Positions 1-9,840 of a stretch of 35,830 nucleotides of DNA are shown in pieces. Below the pieces are notes generated by a model. That model worked only from the letters and a program-made list of their open reading frames with translations. It was not told the DNA's origin and did not search any database. The translations under genes were made by a program, and so were the position numbers. Each line of letters starts with the position of its first letter. Within the stretch, counting starts at the first letter, position 1. This DNA comes from Gammaproteobacteria bacterium (GTDB lineage: Bacteria > Pseudomonadota > Gammaproteobacteria > SZUA-140): NCBI GenBank assembly GCA_016124415.1, contig WGNS01000017.1:1-35830 (forward strand), given 5' to 3'.

Positions 1-7
1 TCTTGTT

Positions 8-114
8 CTGCGTACCGTAGGGAAGTAGAGCAAGGTTGTGTACGCAGGACGGTCCCGGCAAAAGGAATAGCTGCCGCGTAGGCGAAGCGTTTTTGCGACA
101 GGATGTGCAAAAAC
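8..114. other. Leader region with two inverted repeats
   Basis: No gene is visible in the first 239 bases. Two perfect 8-bp inverted repeats are present: CTGCGTAC (8-15) with GTACGCAG (40-47), and GTTTTTGC (89-96) with GCAAAAAC (107-114, 10-nt loop). They could be the end of an upstream RNA or element, or a terminator for a gene left of the window. Nothing here matches an RNA family I recognise. Confidence 0.3.
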
Positions 115-239
115 AATACTGAGGTAGCGGCACTACTGTTGCTGCGATGGAAACGGTCGGGCCGTCTCTCTTTGTCCGTCTTCACGTCCGGAATGCTATA
201 TTGGTTCCTCGACAGGTATGTTCCCGGAAGGATGGAGAA

Positions 240-611
240 ATGACCGCTTGCCCGTTTTGTGACGTCGCCGTGGCGGAGCAGCCGCTTAGAAACGGACTGG
301 CCTTCGCGATCTATGACCGCTTTCCCGTCGCGCCCGGGCATACCCTGATCATCCCCGATCGGCATGTGGCCTCCTATTTCGAGATCACCGCCGACGAGCG
401 TCTCGCGCTGTGGTCGCTGGTCGAGGAGGCGAAGCTTTGGATCGATCGGGAATTCCGGCCGGACGGCTACAATATCGGCATCAATGTCGGCGCCGCCGCC
501 GGCCAGACCGTACCGCATTTGCACATCCACCTGATCCCCAGATACGCGGGCGATATGAACGATCCTCGCGGCGGGGTGCGGGGCGTCATTCCCGACCGGC
601 AAAAATACTGA
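240..611 (+). CDS. HIT family nucleotide hydrolase
   Basis: A 123-residue histidine-triad protein. The C-terminal HLHIHLIP (about residues 92-99) is the catalytic HxHxHxx motif, in which the central His attacks the alpha-phosphate of a nucleotide conjugate such as Ap4A or AMP-lysine. The N-terminal CPFC is the half zinc site often seen in this family, and GHTLIIPDRH is the conserved strand-turn before the core. The frame is open from 147, but ATG 240 is preferred: it gives the usual family length and has AAGGATGGAGAA directly upstream. Likely cytosolic. Substrate cannot be told from sequence. It is followed by an apparent promoter for the next operon, so it is probably monocistronic. Confidence 0.9.
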   Translation: MTACPFCDVAVAEQPLRNGLAFAIYDRFPVAPGHTLIIPDRHVASYFEITADERLALWSLVEEAKLWIDREFRPDGYNIGINVGAAAGQTVPHLHIHLIPRYAGDMNDPRGGVRGVIPDRQKY

Positions 612-651
612 ACACGTTTTGCGCGCTCGCGGAAACAACGCTCGTTTCGAC

Positions 652-679
652 CTGACAAATCCTTACCTATTTTTACACT
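652..679 (+). promoter_or_regulatory. Candidate sigma-70 promoter of the efflux operon
   Basis: CTGACA (652-657) and TACACT (674-679) are separated by 16 bp, matching 5/6 and 4/6 consensus positions. The site lies in the only gap upstream of the four-gene efflux operon. The implied transcript starts near 686. Confidence 0.4.
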
Positions 680-739
680 GAGCCGTCTCGAAGAGGGGGT
701 GGCAAAGCTGGTATCTTGATCGTACCTTCCTGAAATCCT

Positions 740-2215
740 TTGGCGGAGCGTCGGATCGAAGTGGATCGGTTGCGAACAAGCGCGTCGGAGTTCGGCATCG
801 GACATCGGTCGTCGATGGCCGCTGTTCTCGTTTTTTCGGCGCTCGTTTTGACCGGTTGCGCGATGCCCGGACCCGATTACCATCCTCCCGAACCCGATGC
901 CGCCGCGCGATGGTCCGATCAAGGCGCGCCAACGTCCGGGGACCCGGCCGTACTCGCCGCGTGGTGGCGGCAATTCGGCGACTCCACGCTCGACGGTCTC
1001 GTGACCGATGCCCTGGCGGCCAATGTCGATCTCGCGACGGCGGAGGCGAAGCTGCGCGAGGTCAGGGCGCAACGCAAGGCTGCTGGGGCGACGCTCGGAC
1101 CCACGCTCGACGCGACGGCATCCGCCTCGAAGACGAAAAGGAGTTCCGGTTCCAGCGATCTGTTCAGCGTCGGCTTCGACGCGAGCTGGGAGGCCGATGT
1201 CTTCGGCGGCTTGCGGCGCGGCGTCGAGGCGGCCGATGCCGATCTCGGCGCCAGTCTCGAGAATCTGCGCGACGCCCGGGTATCGTTGATCGCCGAGGTC
1301 GTCGTGAATTATGTGGATTTACGCCGCGCCGAACGACGTCTGGTGATCGCGGAGGCCAATATCGCCGCGCTGAACGAGAGTTTCGATCTGGCCCGCTGGC
1401 GCTTGCAGGCCGGTCTTGCATCGGAGCTCGATATCGCTCAGGCCAGGACCGAACTGGAACGCGCGCGCGCCGGATTGCCCGCCTTGAAGACCTCGGCCGA
1501 TCAGGCCGGGAACCGCCTTGCCGTACTGTTGAATCGCACGCCGTCCGAACTCGGATCCCGTCTGGCTTCCGCCGGCGGGATACCGCATATGAGCCGGGAT
1601 ATCGCGGTCGGCATCCCGGCCGACACGCTGCGCCAACGCCCCGATGTGCGCGCCGCGGAGCGCCGCCTTGCCGCACAAACCGCGCGTCTGGGCGAGGCCG
1701 AGGCCGCGCGTTATCCGAGTTTCCGGCTCTCGGGTTCGATCGGTCTCGAGGCCCTGAGCCTGTCGGCGCTCGGTGACACCGGCACCGGCGTGTCCTCGTT
1801 GCTCGGTTCGATCACGGCGCCGATTTTTCATTGGAATCGCATCCAGGCGGGCATCGAGATCGAGGACGCCAAGCTCGAGCAGGCGCGCCTCGCATACCGT
1901 TCCGCCGTGTTGACCGCGCTAGAAGACGTCGAAAACGCTTTGGTCGCGGTCCGCAATACGGGCGAACGCCTGGATCGCCTGAAGGTGGCCGCCGACAGCG
2001 CCGGGCAGACGTTGCCGTTGGCGGAACAGCGCTACAGCGGCGGCTTGGTCGACTTTCTGACCGTGCTCGACGCGCGGCGCACCGTGCAAGACCTTGAAGA
2101 CCAGGTCGCCGCCGCGGGCGGCGATCTCGCCACCGCCGAGGCCCAGCTCTACAAGGCCCTCGGCGGCGGTTGGCGCAACAATCCTCAGCCGACCCGGATC
2201 GGGAAGAACCCATGA
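740..2215 (+). CDS. NodT/OprM-type outer membrane efflux lipoprotein
   Basis: Outer membrane factor of a tripartite efflux system: a trimeric beta-barrel plus periplasmic alpha-helical tunnel of the TolC fold. A lipobox (ALVLTGC) precedes AMPGPDYHPPEP, the usual mature N-terminus of NodT-family lipoproteins. Two TolC-like repeats follow, with the recurring ALEDVENAL and AEQRYSGGLVDFLTVLDARR signatures near the C-terminus. The exact start is unsettled. The frame opens at TTG 740; ATG 815 would give a signal peptide without positive charge, and GTG 761 or TTG 770 would supply arginines. No good ribosome site marks any of them. The stop overlaps the next ATG (ATGA), so it is translationally coupled to the adaptor. 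Substrate unknown. Confidence 0.9.
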   Translation: MAERRIEVDRLRTSASEFGIGHRSSMAAVLVFSALVLTGCAMPGPDYHPPEPDAAARWSDQGAPTSGDPAVLAAWWRQFGDSTLDGLVTDALAANVDLATAEAKLREVRAQRKAAGATLGPTLDATASASKTKRSSGSSDLFSVGFDASWEADVFGGLRRGVEAADADLGASLENLRDARVSLIAEVVVNYVDLRRAERRLVIAEANIAALNESFDLARWRLQAGLASELDIAQARTELERARAGLPALKTSADQAGNRLAVLLNRTPSELGSRLASAGGIPHMSRDIAVGIPADTLRQRPDVRAAERRLAAQTARLGEAEAARYPSFRLSGSIGLEALSLSALGDTGTGVSSLLGSITAPIFHWNRIQAGIEIEDAKLEQARLAYRSAVLTALEDVENALVAVRNTGERLDRLKVAADSAGQTLPLAEQRYSGGLVDFLTVLDARRTVQDLEDQVAAAGGDLATAEAQLYKALGGGWRNNPQPTRIGKNP

Positions 2216-3503
2216 ACGATAACGTCCCTCAAGAACAAGCGAACACCGACCTCGAAGTGCTGTTGTCGACCCATGCCCCATCCGGGGCCTGGCGCCGCTG
2301 GCGATGGGTCGTTATTGCGGTACTGATTGTGATGGTGTTTGCGGCCTATTTCCTTTTTCGGGACGGTGGCGAGGTCCGGGGTCCGCGTTATTCGACCGCG
2401 GCCGCGGTCCGAAGCACGCTGGTCGTCAAGGTCACTGCGACCGGCAATCTCGAACCCACCAATCAGGTCAACGTCGGCAGCGAACTCTCCGGCACCGTCG
2501 CGGCGGTCTACGTCGACGAGGACGATCACGTGACCAAGGGACAGGTGCTCGCAGAGCTCGATCCGTCCAAGTTCGAGGACGCGGTGGCCAGGGCGCGCGG
2601 TTCGGTCGCGGTCGCCGAGGGGAGCCGGCAACAAAACCAGGCCACTCTGGACGAGACGCAGGCAAAGCTTGCCCGTTATCGTGAGGTGGCGCGGCTGTCC
2701 GATCACAAGGTGCCGTCCAAAACCGAGATGGAGACCGCCGAGGCGGAGGCGGCGCGCGCCAAGGCCAATCTCGCGAGCGCCAAGGCCAATCTGATGGAGG
2801 CCAGGGCGGCCTTGCGCAGCGGTGAGACCGATCTTGCCAAGACCCGCATCAAGTCGCCGATCGACGGCATCGTGCTCGTGCGTTCGGTCGATCCGGGGCA
2901 AGCCGTGGCGGCCTCGCTGCAGGCGGTCACGCTGTTTTCGCTGGCCGAGGACCTGTCCAAGATGGAGCTCAAGGTGGACGTCGACGAGGCGGACGTGGGG
3001 CAGGTCAAGGCCGGGCTGCCCGCCACGTTCACGGTCGATGCCTGGCCGGACCGGGTTTTCGGGGCCGTCATTACGCGCGTCGGGTTCAATGCCTCGAACA
3101 GCGACGGCGTGATTTCCTATCCCGCCGTGCTGCGGGTCGAGAACACCGATTTGAGTCTTCGCCCCGGGATGACGGCGACGGCCGAGATCACGTCCGTCAC
3201 GCGCGAAAACGCCTTGCTGGTCCCGAACGCCGCGTTGCGTTTCACGCCGGCGACGAACGGCAAGGCGACGCAGCAAAGTCGCGGCATCGTCGGATCCCTG
3301 TTCCCCAGGCCGCCCCGTTCGCAGCAACGCGTCAAGACGACGGAAGATGCCAAAGACGGCAAGCGCGTTTGGATCCTGAAGGAGGGCAAGGCGGTGCCGG
3401 TGAAGGTGCATACCGGGGCCACCAACGGGCGTGTCACCGAAATCACGGGCGGCGATCTGCGCGAGGGCGATGCCGTGATCGTCGAGGCCGCGAGCGTCTC
3501 GCC

Positions 3504-3507
<4 letters not shown>
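2212..3507 (+). CDS. macA: MacA-like periplasmic adaptor (membrane fusion protein)
   Basis: A 431-residue adaptor linking an inner-membrane ABC transporter to the outer membrane channel. A cytoplasmic N-terminus with WRRWRW is followed by one membrane anchor (about 30-48, VVIAVLIVMVFAAYFLF). The lipoyl halves (GNLEPTNQVNVGSELSG and later KSPIDGIVLVRSVDPGQAV) enclose an alanine-rich alpha-helical hairpin (about 115-210), then come beta-barrel and membrane-proximal domains. A basic, low-complexity insert near 360-390 (FPRPPRSQQRVK) interrupts the membrane-proximal part. ATG 2212 is chosen because it forms the ATGA overlap with the preceding gene. The stop overlaps the GTG of the ATPase gene. 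The MacA assignment rests on fold and gene order; the substrate (macrolide, peptide or lipid) is not shown. Confidence 0.88.
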
Positions 3508-4207
<700 letters not shown>

Positions 4208-4208
<1 letters not shown>

Positions 4209-5410
4209 TGCTCTGGAACACCTTTTTGCTGGCCCTGCGCTCGATCCGGCGCAATGTGCTGCGTTCCTTCCTGACCATCCTCGGCATCGTCATCGGCGTG
4301 GCGGCGGTGGTCACGATGGTCACGCTCGGCAACGGCGCGACCAAATCGGTCGCCGATCAGATCTCGAGCATGGGCAGCAATCTGCTCCTGATCCTGCCCG
4401 GACAGCGGTTCGGTCCGGGTTCCTCGGGGGCGCCGAATTTCAAGGTCGCCGACGTCGAGGCGATCCGCAACCAGATCGCGGGCGCCAAGCTCGCTGCGCC
4501 GGTCGTGACCAAGGTCGCGACGGCGGTCTATCAGGCGCAAAACTGGTCGACCTCGGTCGTCGGCAGCGACGACCAGTATTTCGAATCCGGGAACTGGGAA
4601 CTCACCGAGGGCCGTATCTTCAACGACGCCGAGATGCGCGCCGGCAAGGCCGTCTGCGTGATCGGCAGTACGGTGCGCAAGGAACTGTTCGGTGGCCAGA
4701 ACCCGGTCGGCGCGGACGTCCGCATCAAACAGTTTTCGTGCGAGGTCATCGGCCTTCTCAAGGCCAAGGGGCAGTCGGCCATGGGCCGCGATCAGGACGA
4801 CACCGTCGTCATGCCGCTGCGTACGGTGCAGCGGCGCTTGGCCGGCAGCCAGGACATCGACCGCATCATGGTCTCGGTGCGCGACGGCGCGTCGATCGAT
4901 GCGGTCAAGGACCAGCTGACCCTGCTGTTGCGCGAGAGGCGCAACATCACGTCTTCGGAGAACGACGATTTCCGCGTCATGGACACCCGTCAGATCGCGG
5001 AGGCGCTGACCAGCACGACCAAGATACTGACCATGCTGCTCGGCGCGGTCGCGGCCGTGAGCCTGTTGGTCGGCGGCATCGGCATCATGAACATCATGCT
5101 GGTCTCGGTCACCGAACGCACGCGCGAGATCGGCACGCGGCTCGCGATCGGCGCGCTCGAAAGCGAGGTGTTGTTGCAGTTCCTGATCGAGGCGGTCGTG
5201 CTCTCGAGCCTCGGCGGTCTGGTCGGCATCGCGCTCGCGACCGTGGCCTCGATCGCGCTTGCCGGCGTCATGCAGGTGCCCTATCTGTTCAGCGCCGGCA
5301 TCAACGCGTTGGCCTTCCTGTTCTCGGCGGCGATCGGCGTGCTGTTCGGTTATTTCCCGGCCCGGCGCGCGGCGCGCTTGGACCCCATAGAGGCATTGCG
5401 GCACGAATAG
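4208..5410 (+). CDS. MacB-type (FtsX fold) ABC transporter permease
   Basis: A 400-residue type VII ABC permease. The first membrane helix follows the short cytoplasmic start (TFLLALRSIRRNVLRSFLTI), then a large periplasmic MacB_PCD domain (about 45-270), then three C-terminal helices typical of FtsX: about 275-305 (LLVGGIGIMNIMLVSV), 320-350 and 360-385. The cytoplasmic TERTREIGTRLAIGA coupling helix and the closing PARRAARLDPIEALRHE motif are intact. Last gene of the operon; 49 bp separate it from the convergent PEP-CTERM gene and I see no convincing terminator there. With the three genes upstream it makes a complete OMF-adaptor-ATPase-permease set. Confidence 0.93.
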
Positions 5411-5459
5411 CGTGGAATCTCGACGCGTTTGAAAGCGAGCTATCAGTCCCTTCGGGGCA

Positions 5460-6122
5460 TCAGCTGTGGCAGGTCGATCGACGACGTCCCGCGATGCTGC
5501 CTAGAGCAAGCAAGGCGGATCCGAACAGCCACGCTGCAGCGGGAATCGGAACCGCGTTCACGATCAAGACACCCTGGGAGAGCTGCTGGTTCGAACTGGT
5601 TGATGTGCCGCCACTGCCAATGGGCGTGAGGACGGGGCTAAGCGTCGGTGACGCGTTTTGCACCGTGAGGCTTCCGGCCGGATCGATGTTGACTGATGGC
5701 GCCGAGAGCGTAGTGCCTGTTTGAGTGGTGATGATGCCGGTGCTTGAGAGCCATATTTCATTTGCCTCGAGCAATAAGGTATTTGCGCCTATATTGCCGT
5801 TTACGAAGATCCGTCCCGGCGTCGTCACGGTCAGATCCAGCAAAGAGGCGTCCAGGGTGCCGTCAATGACGATGTCGTTTAGGCCTAGGAGACCCACCGA
5901 CAAACCACCCTGATTGAAGTTTACGCTCAAGCCCTGGCCGATTTGGATATCGGTGAAGTTGAAGGTCGATTGTTGGTCAAGAGAGAGCGTAAGAGACGTT
6001 GTCGGCGCAAACACACCGTCCGATCCGTTTGAGGTAACGGATAACGAGGCCGCCAATGCATTCGATGTCGTTTGAAGACAGGAAAAAAGGACAAGAAAAA
6101 ATATAAGATGCTTCCGCTGCAC
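5460..6122 (-). CDS. PEP-CTERM sorting domain protein
   Basis: A 220-residue exported protein. It has an N-terminal signal peptide (MQRKHLIFFLVLFSC, cleavage probably after ALA) and a body rich in Ser, Thr, Asn, Gly and hydrophobic repeats (NGNIGANTLLLEANEIWLSS), suggesting a beta-helical or adhesin-like fold. It ends in VPIPAAAWLFGSALLALG followed by GRRR, the PEP-CTERM tail recognised by exosortase in exopolysaccharide-producing Gram-negatives. GTG 6122 is supported by CGGAG eight bases upstream. Base composition is visibly more AT-rich than its neighbours. No exosortase or polysaccharide genes are in the window, so its processing machinery must lie elsewhere. Probably a surface or biofilm-matrix protein; no enzymatic motif seen. 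Confidence 0.82.
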   Translation of the reverse strand: MQRKHLIFFLVLFSCLQTTSNALAASLSVTSNGSDGVFAPTTSLTLSLDQQSTFNFTDIQIGQGLSVNFNQGGLSVGLLGLNDIVIDGTLDASLLDLTVTTPGRIFVNGNIGANTLLLEANEIWLSSTGIITTQTGTTLSAPSVNIDPAGSLTVQNASPTLSPVLTPIGSGGTSTSSNQQLSQGVLIVNAVPIPAAAWLFGSALLALGSIAGRRRSTCHS

Positions 6123-6169
6123 GATCCGCTCCGATTATTTTTGCACCGGTCTACGATACAGAAGGAAAA

Positions 6170-6186
6170 TGACAGCTTTGTGTCAA
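6170..6186 (-). promoter_or_regulatory. Candidate -35 box and operator upstream of the PEP-CTERM gene
   Basis: TGACA (6170-6174), six bases, then TGTCA (6181-6185) form a perfect inverted repeat that overlaps TTGACA on the minus strand (6186-6181). A poor -10 (CTGTAT, 6161-6156) sits 19 bp downstream. Placement suggests a repressor or activator site for the gene at 6122. Confidence 0.3.
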
Positions 6187-6238
6187 TTTATGTCGTGAGG
6201 CCGGTTCGGGCGACGTCCTTAAACTTCGCGATGGATTT

Positions 6239-7318
6239 TCAGTCCACGATCGCGACCGATTTGATCTGAACCCAGACTTCCTTGCCGGGTTTGAGATCGA
6301 GCGCGGCGACGGAGCGGGAGGTCAGTCGCGCCAGGAACGGCGTTTCGCCGATCTCGACCCTGACCAGCCGCACGGCCGGGTGGTTGCCGTCGGCGAGCTG
6401 GGTCACGACGGCCGGCAGTACGTTCAGGATGCTCGTGTCGCCGTGGTGTTCGAGGGCGAGGCTCAGGTCTCGCGCCATGATCCGCAAACGCAGTTTTTGT
6501 CCGATCCGGCTGCCCGGGTCGCGCGTCCACAAGCAACCGCCCGGGAACTCGGCGCGGACCAGATGCCAGTCGGCATCGTGTTCGACCGCCGTCGCCTCGA
6601 TCACCACGCCGGCGTCCTCGTCCTGGCGGATCATCGGCAGGTCGATACGGGCCAGGGTCTCGGTCAGGGGGCCGGCGGCGATCGCCCGCCCGCCTTCCAT
6701 GAGGACGACGTGATCGGCAAGCCTCGCCACCTCATCGGGGGAGTGCGTTACATAAAGCACCGGGATCGACAGCGTGTCGTGCAGGCGCTCCAGGTAAGGC
6801 ATGATCTCGCCCCGGCTCGGGTGATCGAGCGCAGAGAGCGGTTCGTCCATGAGGAGAAGTTCGGGGCTCGTGAGCAGGGCGCGTGCGATCGCGACGCGCT
6901 GGCGCTCGCCGCCCGAGAGCCCGTCCGGCCGCCGTTCGAGCAGTCTTTCCACCCCGAGCCAGGCCACGGCATCGTCAAACGCCACTCGTCGGCGCGCTGG
7001 CGGAACCCGCTTAAATCCGTATTCGAGATTGCCGCGCACCGACAGATGCGGAAACAGGCTGGCCTCCTGAAAGACATAGGCGAGGGGGCGTTTGTGCACG
7101 GGGAGGCGTCTCCGTCCTTCCTGCCAGATTGCCCCGTTCACATGGATTGCCCCGTCGTTTTCCTGGAGGCCCGCGATACAGCGCAGCAGCGTCGTCTTAC
7201 CCGAGCCCGAGCGACCGAACAGGGCCGTGACGCCCTGTCCGGGGAGCGTCAGATCGACATCCAGGGAGAAATCCCCGAATCGGGTTCGGCAACCGGCGCG
7301 GATCACGAGCGCCCCCAT
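6239..7318 (-). CDS. modC: Molybdate ABC transporter ATPase ModC
   Basis: A 359-residue ATPase of the molybdate (and tungstate) importer. Walker [11 protein letters not shown]-loop [12 protein letters not shown], signature LSGGERQR, Walker [13 protein letters not shown] and the switch His in VTHSPDE are all present. The C-terminal half is a TOBE/Mop oxyanion-binding domain ([10 protein letters not shown], ending [12 protein letters not shown]), diagnostic of ModC rather than a generic ATPase. The frame extends upstream, but ATG 7318 gives the normal family N-terminus and overlaps the end of modB by 16 bp. Last gene of modEABC. Confidence 0.95.
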   Translation of the reverse strand: MGALVIRAGCRTRFGDFSLDVDLTLPGQGVTALFGRSGSGKTTLLRCIAGLQENDGAIHVNGAIWQEGRRRLPVHKRPLAYVFQEASLFPHLSVRGNLEYGFKRVPPARRRVAFDDAVAWLGVERLLERRPDGLSGGERQRVAIARALLTSPELLLMDEPLSALDHPSRGEIMPYLERLHDTLSIPVLYVTHSPDEVARLADHVVLMEGGRAIAAGPLTETLARIDLPMIRQDEDAGVVIEATAVEHDADWHLVRAEFPGGCLWTRDPGSRIGQKLRLRIMARDLSLALEHHGDTSILNVLPAVVTQLADGNHPAVRLVRVEIGETPFLARLTSRSVAALDLKPGKEVWVQIKSVAIVD

Positions 7319-7980
7319 TTGTCGAGCCGGCCATTGGCCTGATGGAGGATCAGGAGGACGAGGAAGGAAAACAGCAGCATGCCGCCGGCAAGCCAATGGG
7401 CGTGACCGTACTCGAGTGTCTCGACATGATCGTAGATCGCGATCGACAGGACCTTGGTCTCGCCCGGGATGCTGCCGCCGATCATGAGCACGACGCCGAA
7501 CTCACCGACCGTGTGCGCGAACGCCAGCACCGCCGCGGTCAGGAACCCGGGCCGCGCCAGAGGGGCGGCCACGGTCAGGAAACAATCGAGCGGTGAGGCG
7601 CGCAGGGTTGCGGCGACTTCGAGCGGACGCTCGCCGATGGACTCAAAGGCGTTTTGCAGGGGCTGCACGACGAACGGCAGAGAATAGCAGACCGAGGCGG
7701 CGACGAGGCCCGCGAACGTGAACGGCAGCGTGCCGAGGCCTAGCGCGGTTGTCGCATGGCCCAGCGGACCGTTCGGTCCCATGAGGACCAGCAGATAAAA
7801 ACCCAGCACGGTAGGCGGCAGCACGAGCGGCAGCGCGACCACGGAGGCGATGGGGCGCTTGATCCAATGGCGACTTCTCGCCAGCCACCAGGCGATCGGC
7901 GTGCCCACGACCAAGAGAATCAGGGTCGTGAGCGTCGCCAACTTGACCGTCAGCGTAACGGCCTGCCAGTCGGGATCCAT
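7303..7980 (-). CDS. modB: Molybdate ABC transporter permease ModB
   Basis: A 225-residue inner-membrane permease with about five helices. The EAA-like cytoplasmic loop ([23 protein letters not shown]) contacts Mod[25 protein letters not shown] and the [22 protein letters not shown] block are characteristic of ModB. It follows modA after only three bases and overlaps modC, so the three are co-translated. ATG 7980 gives the expected length. Confidence 0.95.
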   Translation of the reverse strand: MDPDWQAVTLTVKLATLTTLILLVVGTPIAWWLARSRHWIKRPIASVVALPLVLPPTVLGFYLLVLMGPNGPLGHATTALGLGTLPFTFAGLVAASVCYSLPFVVQPLQNAFESIGERPLEVAATLRASPLDCFLTVAAPLARPGFLTAAVLAFAHTVGEFGVVLMIGGSIPGETKVLSIAIYDHVETLEYGHAHWLAGGMLLFSFLVLLILHQANGRLDKWGRS

Positions 7981-7983
7981 TCC

Positions 7984-8727
7984 TTATTCCACCCCGTAAC
8001 CGTAGCGCGTAATCACGGTCCTGGCCTCGGCGCCTTTCAGGAATGCGAGAAAGGCCCATGCCGCGGGATTGTCGGCGCCGCGGGTCAACAGTATGGCCTG
8101 CTGTTCTATCGGCGCGTAATACGGTTCGGGAATTTCCCATGCCGAGCCTTTGTCACCCTTCCAGGCGCGTACCTGGGAGAGGGCGACGAAGCCGATCTCG
8201 GCGTTGCCGGACACGACGAATTGAAACGTTTGGGCGATGGAATCGCCTTGCACCAATTTTCCCTGCAACTCATGATCGAGCGCCAGATGTTCCAAGACTT
8301 GTAGGGCGGCAAGTCCATAGGGCGCGGTCTTCGGATTGGCGATGGCGACGCGCTCGAAATCGCCCGTTTTCAGGTAAGCGCCGCCGTCCTCGAAGCGCCC
8401 GGGCTTTGCGCTCCACAGGGCCAGCTTGCCCTTGGCGTAGGTGAAGCGAGTCCCATTGACGGCGAGACCGTCGCGTTCCGCCTTGCTCGGGCGATTGATG
8501 TCGGCCGCGAGAAAGGCATCGAACGGCGCGCCGTTTTCGATCTGGGCATAGAGCTTTCCGGTCGAGCCGTAGCTGACCTTGACGGTATGACCGGTCGCCT
8601 TTTCGAACAGGGGCACGATATCCCGGGTCGCGTCCGTGAAATTGGCGGCCACGGCGATCGTCGCGGTCTCCGCCTGTGCCGGTCCGCAAAAGACGAAGGT
8701 CACGATTAGGAAGGCGAGTTTCTTCAT
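7984..8727 (-). CDS. modA: Molybdate-binding periplasmic protein ModA
   Basis: A 247-residue solute-binding protein. The signal peptide (MKKLAFLIVTFVFCGPAQA, cut after AQA) is followed by the ModA core: AVAANFTDATRDIVPLFEKA, SYGSTGKLYAQIENGAPFDAFL and ADINRPSKAERDGL. The oxyanion pocket Ser/Thr residues of the SYGSTG loop and the later ANPKTAPYGLAA segment are in place. It delivers molybdate from the periplasm to ModB. It starts 12 bp after modE. Confidence 0.95.
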   Translation of the reverse strand: MKKLAFLIVTFVFCGPAQAETATIAVAANFTDATRDIVPLFEKATGHTVKVSYGSTGKLYAQIENGAPFDAFLAADINRPSKAERDGLAVNGTRFTYAKGKLALWSAKPGRFEDGGAYLKTGDFERVAIANPKTAPYGLAALQVLEHLALDHELQGKLVQGDSIAQTFQFVVSGNAEIGFVALSQVRAWKGDKGSAWEIPEPYYAPIEQQAILLTRGADNPAAWAFLAFLKGAEARTVITRYGYGVE

Positions 8728-8739
8728 CGTGGAATCCGG

Positions 8740-9576
8740 CTATCCGGCGGTTGCAAGCATGACGTCACTGGCCTTGATGCAGGCCCAGATCCGGTCGCCG
8801 ACGCTGATGCCGAGGCTCGCGAGCCCGTCATTACTGATGATGCTAATCATACTTTTGCCGCCGGGCAGTGCAAGGACCACCTCCGCGTTGACCGATCCGA
8901 TATCGATGCGGCTGACTTCCCCTTCCAGGCAATTGCGGGCGGACATCCGGGGCGGGTGATCGCCGACGGCGAGGAATACCGACGATTCCTTGAACATCGC
9001 GATGACGTCGTCGCCGAGCCCGATATTGAGTTGTTCGACCCCCTCGTTGGTGACTATGGCCGTGATGTTTTCCCGTTCTCCGAGCGAGAGCTTGACCTCG
9101 GTGTTCACGGCCCCGGTATTGATGACCGCGATCTTGCCCAACAACTGGTTGCGAATGCTGATCTGCATGCCGAGTCTCCTGTCCAGGGTGAAGAAGGTCT
9201 CCAGGTCGACCATGTCGTCACGCAGCAGATCGAGGAAACGGTGGTAGTAGCCTGAAGCTCTCCGATAGACGGAGACGAGATGGCGGCCGTGTCCGGTCAG
9301 CACCGTGCCGCCGCCGTGTCGCCCGCCCGCCTGACGCTCCATGATCGGATGTTCGGCGAGGTTGTTCATCTGTTCGAGCGATTCCCACGCGCCCTTGTAG
9401 CTCATACCGGCCTGCTTCGCGGCCTGCGTGATCGAGCCCGTGGCGTCGATGGCTTCGAGCAGTGCGATGCGCCGCTCCGAGACGAATTCCTCGCCCTGGC
9501 GTCCCAATCTGAATTCACCACCCGGTTGCAGGAGATCGCGCCCTTGTTTCGCGAGCACGGAACTTGTTCGTTTCAT
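8740..9576 (-). CDS. modE: Molybdate-responsive regulator ModE (HTH plus two Mop domains)
   Basis: A 278-residue regulator. The winged helix-turn-helix (about 25-115) contains RRIALLEAIDATGSITQAAK and AGMSYKGAWESLEQMNN, the LysR-like ModE signature. Two consecutive Mop domains follow (SIRNQLLGKIAVINTGAVNTEVKL... and SARNCLEGEVSRIDIGSVNAEVVL...), the di-Mop sensor that binds molybdate. The frame is open to GTG 9591, but ATG 9576 has GAGG nine bases before it. As first gene of modEABC it probably represses its own operon when molybdate is plentiful. The operon is preceded by a sigma-54 promoter, unlike the sigma-70 mod promoter of E. coli. Confidence 0.93.
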   Translation of the reverse strand: MKRTSSVLAKQGRDLLQPGGEFRLGRQGEEFVSERRIALLEAIDATGSITQAAKQAGMSYKGAWESLEQMNNLAEHPIMERQAGGRHGGGTVLTGHGRHLVSVYRRASGYYHRFLDLLRDDMVDLETFFTLDRRLGMQISIRNQLLGKIAVINTGAVNTEVKLSLGERENITAIVTNEGVEQLNIGLGDDVIAMFKESSVFLAVGDHPPRMSARNCLEGEVSRIDIGSVNAEVVLALPGGKSMISIISNDGLASLGISVGDRIWACIKASDVMLATAG

Positions 9577-9592
9577 CGTTTTGCGCCTCACT

Positions 9593-9605
9593 ACATAACG
9601 TATGT
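9593..9605. promoter_or_regulatory. Palindrome in the modE leader, candidate ModE operator
   Basis: ACATA-ACG-TATGT is a perfect inverted repeat lying between the expected sigma-54 start point (near 9617) and modE. The minus strand contains CGTTATGTA, which resembles one half of the E. coli ModE site (CGnTATATA), but the spacing differs from the classic site. Autoregulation by ModE is an inference. Confidence 0.35.
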
Positions 9606-9627
9606 CGAAAAAATACCGTTCTCACTC

Positions 9628-9643
9628 AGCAATCCCTGTGCCA
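9628..9643 (-). promoter_or_regulatory. Sigma-54 (RpoN) promoter of modEABC
   Basis: On the minus strand TGGCAC-AGGGA-TTGCT matches the -24/-12 consensus TGGCAC-N5-TTGCW at every defined base with exact spacing. It sits 52 bases upstream of the modE ATG, giving a leader of about 40 nt. No NifA-type TGT-N10-ACA enhancer was found in the next 200 bp upstream, so the activator is unknown. Confidence 0.8.
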
Positions 9644-9808
9644 AAAGGTCAACTCATTGAATATAAATAGGAACTTACGAATTGTATAGATGGAGGCACT
9701 GTCGCATTCGCACCAAAAGCGGGATTGGGCCGGTGGCGATTGTCGGGGTTGGGGCAAAACGGCGCGTCGTTCGATGCAAGCGAACACACCGGATGTGTCT
9801 TTGAAAGT

Positions 9809-9840
9809 CCCTCGCCCGGCAATCGGCCACCGGGCGAGGG
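9809..9840 (-). terminator. Hairpin after the RND pump gene
   Basis: CCCTCGCCCGG (9809-9819) and CCGGGCGAGGG (9830-9840) form a perfect 11-bp stem with a 10-nt loop, starting 9 bp beyond the pump stop codon. The T-tract is weak (ACTTTC), so termination may be partial or Rho-assisted. Confidence 0.6.
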
